Made by a program: the position numbers and the translations under genes. The notes beneath the pieces were generated by a model. The model ran no database searches. It saw only the letters and a program-made list of their open reading frames with translations, and had not been told where the DNA came from. A stretch of DNA of 64,000 nt, from positions 1 through 64,000 of IMG/VR virus record IMGVR_UViG_3300013212_000097, one strand, 5' to 3'. The DNA comes from a virus. Each line of letters begins with the position of its first letter. Positions within the stretch are counted from its first letter, which is position 1. Below, piece by piece: positions 59,395 to 64,000 of the stretch.

Positions 59395-59402
59395 TATAGT
59401 GT

Positions 59403-59567
59403 TTAGTCTTCTTGGAAGTGCTGAGATTCACAGTAGGAATCCCATCTTTCATATGCAAGTGAAAGAGCATTTTCCATCAGGTCTTCTTGTGACATCTCAG
59501 GGTCTTGCTTTGACAGTTCCTGATAGGCTTGGGTGACGAAGAGTGAAAACATTGGGTGGTCGTTCAT
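59403..59567 (-). CDS. Small acidic protein
   Basis: A 54-residue helical acidic protein (MNDHPMFSLFVTQAYQELSK onward). TATACT ends six bases before the ATG. No family recognised. Confidence 0.65.
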   Translation of the reverse strand: MNDHPMFSLFVTQAYQELSKQDPEMSQEDLMENALSLAYERWDSYCESQHFQED

Positions 59568-59680
59568 GTATTAAGTATATCCTATATTCTACTTATTGCA
59601 AGTAATTCAGATAATGTAGATCTACAATTATTTTTTCTCCTAAGTGTGGCATTATGGTGTAAATTTGGTATACTGATGTC

Positions 59681-59935
59681 ATGAGCAAGATATACCGAAT
59701 GATTTTAGGTCAAGACCCTACCAGCACAAGACCGATTGGGACTGAAAAAACTCTTAAGGAAGCAAAAGAATATATCTTATCTCGTGCATACAACAATGAT
59801 TATTGTGCAATCTATGTAGCAGACAATGAAAACCCTGCTGGCGAATTGGTTGGACGTTGGATTGTAAAGAATAAGAAGCTTACATCGTTTGAAAAAAAAT
59901 CAAAACCAATTGATTATAAAAAAGTAATATTTTGA
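59681..59935 (+). CDS. Small hypothetical protein
   Basis: An 84-residue protein opening MSKIYRMILGQDPTSTRPIG, with a helical middle (LKEAKEYILSRAY) and a GRWIVKN strand. GGTATACT ends six bases before the ATG with TGGCAT 16 bases above. No family recognised. Confidence 0.72.
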   Translation: MSKIYRMILGQDPTSTRPIGTEKTLKEAKEYILSRAYNNDYCAIYVADNENPAGELVGRWIVKNKKLTSFEKKSKPIDYKKVIF

Positions 59936-59957
59936 CAGTTATATATAAGGTGAAACT

Positions 59958-60203
59958 ATGAACAAACACAACGGCTGGTACAACAAGATGACTTGGCATA
60001 TCAATGTTTCCTATATGGGAGCAATGGAAGATATGGTAAAGGCTGGCGGAACAAGTGATATCAAATGGCACATCCAGAATGAATTAACAAAAGGCTTGTC
60101 CAGAGAACAGCGAGACATAATGTGGTGTTCTTTTGAACTGATTGACTGGGACGTTCTCATTGAAAGAGCCACAGAGAATGTTGAAAAGGAAAAGGCAGCT
60201 TGA
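59958..60203 (+). CDS. Small hypothetical protein
   Basis: An 81-residue protein with a Trp-rich composition (NGWYNKMTWHINVSYMGAME). AAGGTGAAACT before the ATG. Second gene of this short transcript. No family recognised. Confidence 0.72.
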   Translation: MNKHNGWYNKMTWHINVSYMGAMEDMVKAGGTSDIKWHIQNELTKGLSREQRDIMWCSFELIDWDVLIERATENVEKEKAA

Positions 60204-60251
60204 GATATGATGCAAACTGCATAGCACTACCATATGTTTGAATAGTTGTCA

Positions 60252-60272
60252 AGCTCCCCCGCAAGGGGAGCT
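60252..60272 (+). terminator. Hairpin terminator
   Basis: AGCTCCCC/GGGGAGCT stem with a short loop, after the two plus-strand genes. Confidence 0.72.
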
Positions 60273-60287
60273 ATCACACTTTAATGT

Positions 60288-60416
60288 GTTTGTCAAGAAA
60301 AAAAATAAATTTGCTAAAAATATTAGTCGGCGGTACTAGCCGGAAATACCGCCGATTTTTGTTCTTGTCAAATTAAATAATTTAATAAAAAACCCTTGAC
60401 TTTAAATCAAGGGCTG
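60288..60416. repeat. Intergenic hairpin element, copy 3 (full)
   Basis: TTGTCAAGAAAAAAAATAAA and a TTTGCT box, hairpin TCGGCGGTA/TACCGCCGA (60326-60354), TTGTCAAATTAA with an A/T run, then the CCCTTGAC terminator. Lies between convergent transcripts. Confidence 0.8.
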
Positions 60417-60432
60417 TGGTAAAATGTAAGGT

Positions 60433-60909
60433 TTAGGCTAGAGACTCTATATTCTCTACGCTCACCGCTACAAAAAGTGCTTGACCTTTTTCTTCGGTCT
60501 CCTCCTTGGAGGGCTTGGTAGCATATTCTGATGCTAGCAGAGCGTCCTTGACATCATCAAGGTTTACAGGCTCACCGTTGCGATACCATTGTGCCTTGGA
60601 TGGATTTCCAGTCACGCACACTGGCAGGTAGAGGTTGCCATTCTTAACATTACGCCAAAAGCGCATACCTTCAATCTCAATGGATTCCGCCCAAACTGGC
60701 ATCATTGGCGTATCACGCTCTCCGGCTACTACAGCATCCTTCACAGGCTTGCGGTTGGAATATTCTGCCAGCATACCTTGGAATACCGATACTTTGGTGA
60801 TGTTATCTGCAACGCCCTTGCGAACCTTGCCGGGACGGTTTACCTTCACAGAGTAGAATGAACCGCCTTGCTTTGCGGTCAGGATTCGTGCGATTTCAGT
60901 TACGTTCAT
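60433..60909 (-). CDS. Hypothetical protein, GC-richer than neighbours
   Basis: A 158-residue protein with an N-terminal TAKQGGSFYSVKVNRP and an acidic C-terminus. Composition is richer in G and C than the left part of the window, as for other genes in this region. AGGGGAT precedes the ATG and TATACT lies above it. No family recognised. Confidence 0.75.
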   Translation of the reverse strand: MNVTEIARILTAKQGGSFYSVKVNRPGKVRKGVADNITKVSVFQGMLAEYSNRKPVKDAVVAGERDTPMMPVWAESIEIEGMRFWRNVKNGNLYLPVCVTGNPSKAQWYRNGEPVNLDDVKDALLASEYATKPSKEETEEKGQALFVAVSVENIESLA

Positions 60910-60990
60910 TGTATTATCCCCTCTAACAATAGTAGTATACGGCAGGTTTTACCCAAAGTCAAATATATTAAGGTAATAAACTAGAGTTGA

Positions 60991-61326
60991 TTATTTGTTG
61001 CAACCTTTCACAAGGGTTTTGAATTCGTAGATGTATGTGGTTTCAATCTCATATGCACCAGACTCCTCAATGGCTTTCTTGAGAGCCTGTGCCGATACCT
61101 CAGTCATCATCTCTTTTTGCACCATGGAATTTACGGCTTTGATTACATGGGTTGCAAGAAACTGAAACCTTATCATTGTGGGGATTGTCACTTTTGTATG
61201 AATGAGATGAGGAACCTTGAAAGGCTCTACAAGGAACTCTTCCAGATTGTCGATATCTGGACAGAACTCCATATCTACCGACTTTGTCGCATCAAACAAA
61301 CTAACCGTCTTAAGTGTTTCTACCAT
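60991..61326 (-). CDS. Hypothetical protein
   Basis: A 111-residue protein ending ETTYIYEFKTLVKGCNK. AAGGGAGATAG precedes the ATG and TATAAT lies upstream. No family recognised. Confidence 0.75.
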   Translation of the reverse strand: MVETLKTVSLFDATKSVDMEFCPDIDNLEEFLVEPFKVPHLIHTKVTIPTMIRFQFLATHVIKAVNSMVQKEMMTEVSAQALKKAIEESGAYEIETTYIYEFKTLVKGCNK

Positions 61327-61467
61327 GTCTCTATCTCCCTTACGCTATTATTATATCGTAATTACACTATATAGCAAAAAAAAGTGTAAAAACATTATAA
61401 CTATATCTTAAGTATTTAGTATCATGCTTATTTTAGTTTGTCAAGCACTACCACATAAAAAAATATT

Positions 61468-61592
61468 TGTCAAGAAAAAAAATAAATTTGACAGATATAT
61501 TTATCGGCGGTAAATACGGTTAAAACCGCCGCATTTTATTTTTGTCAAATTAAAAAATTAAATAAAAAAACCCTTGACAGGAGCCAAGGGAT
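61468..61592. repeat. Intergenic hairpin element, copy 4 (full)
   Basis: TTGTCAAGAAAAAAAATAAA, TTTGACA, hairpin TCGGCGGT/ACCGCCG (61504-61531), TTGTCAAATTAA, A/T run, CCCTTGAC...CAAGGG. The rest of the gap to its left shows no gene. Confidence 0.8.
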
Positions 61593-61610
61593 GTGATAGA
61601 TGGGAGGTGG

Positions 61611-61979
61611 TTACTCTGCTGGTGGCAGGGTAACTTTGAGAATGGTTTGCAGAGCGTACAGGGTATCTCTGGTAGCACGGATGGTATTCTCAGATTGTGA
61701 CAGTTTAGACTTTGCTATGATAATCTTGGTTTCTGCAACCTGTACAGACTTTACATCTTCCACCAGCAATGTGGCAAGGTGTGCTTTGCGGGTTGCTTCG
61801 TTTGAACCTTGCACAAGACCATCTGCGTAAAGGGTTGCGGTCTTGGATTCAAGCATATTTTCTGCGTCAAGCTTCTCAAGTGTGAGAGTTGTAACCAAAG
61901 CTTGATTCTTGTTTACAACCAAGGTCTGCTTGGCGATGTTGTCGATTGAGGTGGTGAGTTGGTCAATAAGTGTTTGCAT
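61611..61979 (-). CDS. Coiled-coil hypothetical protein
   Basis: A 122-residue, nearly all-helical protein with heptad-like repeats and few aromatic residues. GGAGAAG precedes the ATG. No family recognised. Its base composition is richer in G and C than the left part of the window. Confidence 0.75.
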   Translation of the reverse strand: MQTLIDQLTTSIDNIAKQTLVVNKNQALVTTLTLEKLDAENMLESKTATLYADGLVQGSNEATRKAHLATLLVEDVKSVQVAETKIIIAKSKLSQSENTIRATRDTLYALQTILKVTLPPAE

Positions 61980-62129
61980 AGTGTCTTCTCCGTCTGTGAT
62001 GTCTTATTATAAGCCAAGTTTCTACCATATGCCAATGAATTGGATAAAGATTTAAATAATTGTTTATTACCTTAAATGCTGGCAAGCTCGTGTAAATTTG
62101 ATATACTTAAGGCGTAAGGGAGAACGGTG

Positions 62130-62339
62130 ATGACAAGAACAAAGATGACGTTTGAAGACAAGACATATGCGCGTGAGATGTTTCTCCAAGAGTATATGAT
62201 TCGAACAGAAGTGTATCTGGAATTTGACTTTCACAATGAACAGTCTAGAATCACGCTTATCAAACAAGCACACCAAGAATTGAAAGAAAAGCTTAAGAAG
62301 GTTGATGAAGAGTACAAGGCTATCAACGCAGGTAAGTAA
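62130..62339 (+). CDS. Small helical protein
   Basis: A 69-residue charged helical protein. AAGGGAGAACGGTG sets the ATG at 62130; a GTG one codon earlier is part of the same context. TATACT lies near 62102. No family recognised. Confidence 0.72.
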   Translation: MTRTKMTFEDKTYAREMFLQEYMIRTEVYLEFDFHNEQSRITLIKQAHQELKEKLKKVDEEYKAINAGK

Positions 62340-62396
62340 TCGCTGGCTATGTCCCCTGAAACATGGGGACATTCTTCCAATATAATAGGTGATATA

Positions 62397-62612
62397 ATGT
62401 CAAAGTATACTAAAGTTTTCTTCTCTGTTGCTGTTGTATGTCAAATAATCTTGTTGGCTGTGCTTAATGACTCTAAAGTTACAAATAACACTTATAATAT
62501 TGAATTTTCTACTTTATTTACGATTATAACGTGTTCTGTAGCATCAATGTTGTATATTTTTGTTGGTTTTGCATCTTATAACCAAGATAAACAATTTGCT
62601 AATATAAAGTAA
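62397..62612 (+). CDS. Small membrane protein
   Basis: A 71-residue protein with two membrane segments (about 6-22 and 38-58). AGGTGAT precedes ATG 62397. The longer frame from 62349 would run through a hairpin (TGTCCCC/GGGGACA) at 62349-62371, so it is rejected. Function unknown. Confidence 0.68.
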   Translation: MSKYTKVFFSVAVVCQIILLAVLNDSKVTNNTYNIEFSTLFTIITCSVASMLYIFVGFASYNQDKQFANIK

Positions 62613-62626
62613 ACAGTTGCCCTATC

Positions 62627-62720
62627 ATGAGCCTTGACAAAAGTCAAGGCTTTTTGGCTTTAAAAAATAAATTTGACAAAAATATTTTTCGGGGGTTTTC
62701 TGGCTAGTACCCCCGAGAAT
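62627..62720. repeat. Intergenic hairpin element, copy 5 (variant stem)
   Basis: Terminator AGCCTTGAC/GTCAAGGCT, AAATTTGACA, hairpin TCGGGGGT/ACCCCCGA (62689-62716). Relative to other copies, one C-G pair in the stem is swapped to G-C on both arms, keeping pairing. Confidence 0.78.
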
Positions 62721-62725
62721 TGGTT

Positions 62726-62893
62726 TTAGCAAAAAAAAGAATCGCCAGAATTTTTATCCTGACGATTTTTGTGTTTTAGTTTGCGATTGTATTTTGATTT
62801 ATCTTTAAAAGTTGTGGGTCTCATCTGGCTGGCTCTCATCATTTCTGTACCAGATGCAATGTTTAAGTCTTCAACATACTTTTTGCGTTTCAT
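62726..62893 (-). CDS. Small basic protein
   Basis: A 55-residue, strongly basic protein (MKRKKYVEDLNIASGTEMMR, then RPTTFKDKSKYNRKLKHKNR). The Lys/Arg-rich RPxTFKDKxKYNRK pattern recurs in small phage proteins. It overlaps the gene upstream by 23 bases. Probably nucleic-acid binding, by charge only. Confidence 0.68.
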   Translation of the reverse strand: MKRKKYVEDLNIASGTEMMRASQMRPTTFKDKSKYNRKLKHKNRQDKNSGDSFFC

Positions 62894-63170
62894 TCAGCAC
62901 CTCTAAGTAATTTCCGTTAGTTGCATGACGATTGAAAATATCAACAAATGTTTTATATTGACATTCTTGTATTGAATATTTCAGATTAAATATATCATGA
63001 TATGGTGTATCTATCAGTCTTTTGGCGATATATTTAATTAGTAAATTGTTTGCTGTTTTATCTAAGTGAATTCCTGTTACATCTTCAATGAGCATATCAA
63101 AAGTATTTATATCAAACTGGTCAACGCCTAAACCGTCATTGCTTACCCAGAAAACCATTACGCAAGACAT
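62871..63170 (-). CDS. Hypothetical protein
   Basis: A 99-residue protein with no recognised domain. AAGGTGG lies nine bases before ATG 63170; an ATG at 63176 is too close to it. It overlaps the membrane gene upstream. Confidence 0.65.
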   Translation of the reverse strand: MSCVMVFWVSNDGLGVDQFDINTFDMLIEDVTGIHLDKTANNLLIKYIAKRLIDTPYHDIFNLKYSIQECQYKTFVDIFNRHATNGNYLEVLNETQKVC

Positions 63171-63393
63171 AATCATTTTCCACCTTGTTTAATTTTCGAT
63201 TCTTGTAATATTTAAATCCAACATAATCAAGAAAAATCACTGCTACAATTGCTGATGTGATAAAAGGCATCTCTAAACTGAAATGAAATGCTCCGTTGAA
63301 ATCAAAAGTTGAATTGATATACAGCAAATACAATGCAAATGCACGAGTAAAATAAGATAAGATGTTAATTAGTTTGAGAATTTTTGTTGTCAT
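63136..63393 (-). CDS. Small membrane protein
   Basis: An 85-residue protein with two membrane segments (about 8-25 and 43-60) and a basic tail. It overlaps both neighbours on the same strand, so the three are co-translated. Function unknown. Confidence 0.68.
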   Translation of the reverse strand: MTTKILKLINILSYFTRAFALYLLYINSTFDFNGAFHFSLEMPFITSAIVAVIFLDYVGFKYYKNRKLNKVENDYVLRNGFLGKQ

Positions 63394-63610
63394 TTATATC
63401 TACCTGAAATCCATAACACCATTTATTGTTATCTAAACGAAATACTACACGATTTTCTCTTACAGTGTTCAAATCTACTTCATTGACATTATTTCCATAT
63501 TTTTCTTCTGGAGCATCTGTTATTTCAATTCCTGTAATTTTAGCATCAATTGGTGGAGCAGTTCCCCAAGAGCCACGCCATGTGACGTTGTCGCCTATTT
63601 TTATTTTCAT
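63365..63610 (-). CDS. Conserved small phage-type protein
   Basis: An 81-residue protein: IKIGDNVTWRGSWGTAPPIDAK followed by a KYGNNVNEVD segment and KWCYGFQV. The WRGSWGT opening recurs in small phage proteins of unknown function. TACAAT ends five bases before the ATG: leaderless. Confidence 0.7.
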   Translation of the reverse strand: MKIKIGDNVTWRGSWGTAPPIDAKITGIEITDAPEEKYGNNVNEVDLNTVRENRVVFRLDNNKWCYGFQVDINDNKNSQTN

Positions 63611-63686
63611 GACGTATTGTATCGGAATATATCAAAAAAGCAAGTGTAAAACAGATAATGTATAGAGGGATATCAGATAGAAAAAA

Positions 63687-63708
63687 ACCTTGACTAAATG
63701 TCAAGGTC
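63687..63708. terminator. Hairpin terminator
   Basis: ACCTTGAC/GTCAAGGT with a short loop; A run on one side. Confidence 0.8.
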
Positions 63709-63714
63709 TTCAAA

Positions 63715-63852
63715 TCAATCAAAAATGTAACCGGAGAGACCAAATCTTTTCACAGATTGTTTCAAACCAGCTATTGTTGTTGTGCTAGTGTAAAGCACAT
63801 TGTTCACGTAGAGATTAAACATCCCAAATTCTATCTTGACTATTCCTACCAT
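63715..63852 (-). CDS. Small hypothetical protein
   Basis: A 45-residue frame (MVGIVKIEFGMFNLYVNNVL, then a Thr-rich turn and GLKQSVKRFGLSGYIFD). TAAAAT ends six bases before the ATG. No family recognised. Confidence 0.58.
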   Translation of the reverse strand: MVGIVKIEFGMFNLYVNNVLYTSTTTIAGLKQSVKRFGLSGYIFD

Positions 63853-63900
63853 GACATTATTTTATCATGCTCTAAGTGCTGAATCAAACAAACATTTTAC

Positions 63901-63928
63901 TTGCATATGAGGATTTACCTGATATACT
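63901..63928 (+). promoter_or_regulatory. Promoter of the last gene
   Basis: TTGCAT (63901-63906), 16-base spacer, TATACT (63923-63928), followed by AAGGAG and an ATG at 63948. Confidence 0.8.
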
Positions 63929-63947
63929 ATAACCAAGGAGAAAAGTT

Positions 63948-64000
63948 ATGTCTGATAAAATCACTGTTCAGTCTGTGCAGAGCATGGACAATCTTTCAAG
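63948..64000 (+). CDS. Start of a gene running off the window
   Basis: AAGGAG lies seven bases before the ATG. Only the first 17 residues (MSDKITVQSVQSMDNLS) are visible; no call is possible. Confidence 0.6.
   Translation, partial: MSDKITVQSVQSMDNLS

Noticed and set aside
58049-62720. CRISPR array from the recurring CCCTTGAC and hairpin units
   Set aside because: Units are far apart, separated by genes, inverted in some copies and without spacers of regular length.

Overview
The window is AT-rich and gene-dense, with short intergenic gaps and frequent ATGA or TAATG overlaps. It reads as part of a large tailed-phage genome. Evidence: Mre11/Rad50-type recombination genes, two RusA-like resolvases, a GH108-type endolysin, an M23 peptidase, an HNH endonuclease, six tRNA genes (one split by a group I intron), a DNA methyltransferase and many small unrecognised ORFs. 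No terminase, major capsid or polymerase gene was recognised. The host is not given. A prepilin of the H-X9-DG type and two host-style secreted proteins resemble families I associate with Armatimonadota and relatives; this is inference only.

Layout. 1-5.0 kb (minus): Ycf46-like ATPase end, an unknown gene, and a recombination operon in which the Rad50/SbcC ATPase is split into separate genes around the Mre11 nuclease. 5-14.8 kb: small acidic/coiled-coil genes, an 866-residue protein followed by two paralogous candidate virion proteins, a RusA-like resolvase, a decayed GIY-YIG-like protein and a PD-(D/E)XK nuclease. 14.8-24 kb: glycosyltransferases, a 2OG-Fe(II) oxygenase and a C-methyltransferase-like protein mixed with small genes, including a FeoA-like protein. 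24-26.8 kb: a tandem run of DUF2829/Tad2-like small proteins. 26.9-33.5 kb: a secreted FN3 protein, Fic protein, DNA methyltransferase and small membrane proteins. 33.5-37.2 kb: tRNAs (fMet, Asn with intron, Glu, Gln, Thr, Arg), HNH nuclease and small genes. 37.2-49.7 kb: ten genes that all begin Met-Trp-Tyr-Lys/Arg but continue into unrelated domains (M23, PcfJ-like, GNAT-like, GH108). 49.7-56.3 kb: an FHA-like protein, a prepilin, then a cluster sharing a different N-terminal helical module. 56.3-64 kb: small early-type genes separated by repeated intergenic elements.

Two features run through the window. First, at least nineteen genes have a -10 hexamer (often GGTATAAT) ending only 5-7 bases before the start codon, which places transcription initiation at the AUG: they look leaderless. 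The phage also carries an initiator-type tRNA. Second, the right end carries five copies of an intergenic element whose central hairpin changes sequence but keeps pairing.

Working together, the recombination genes, resolvases and nucleases would process replicating DNA; the methyltransferase, Tad2-like array and Fic protein are candidates for countering host defence or reprogramming the host; the sugar-modifying genes may alter the cell surface or virion; the MWY-tagged block combines lytic enzymes with unknown proteins that may share a destination. All functional assignments come from motif recognition by eye.
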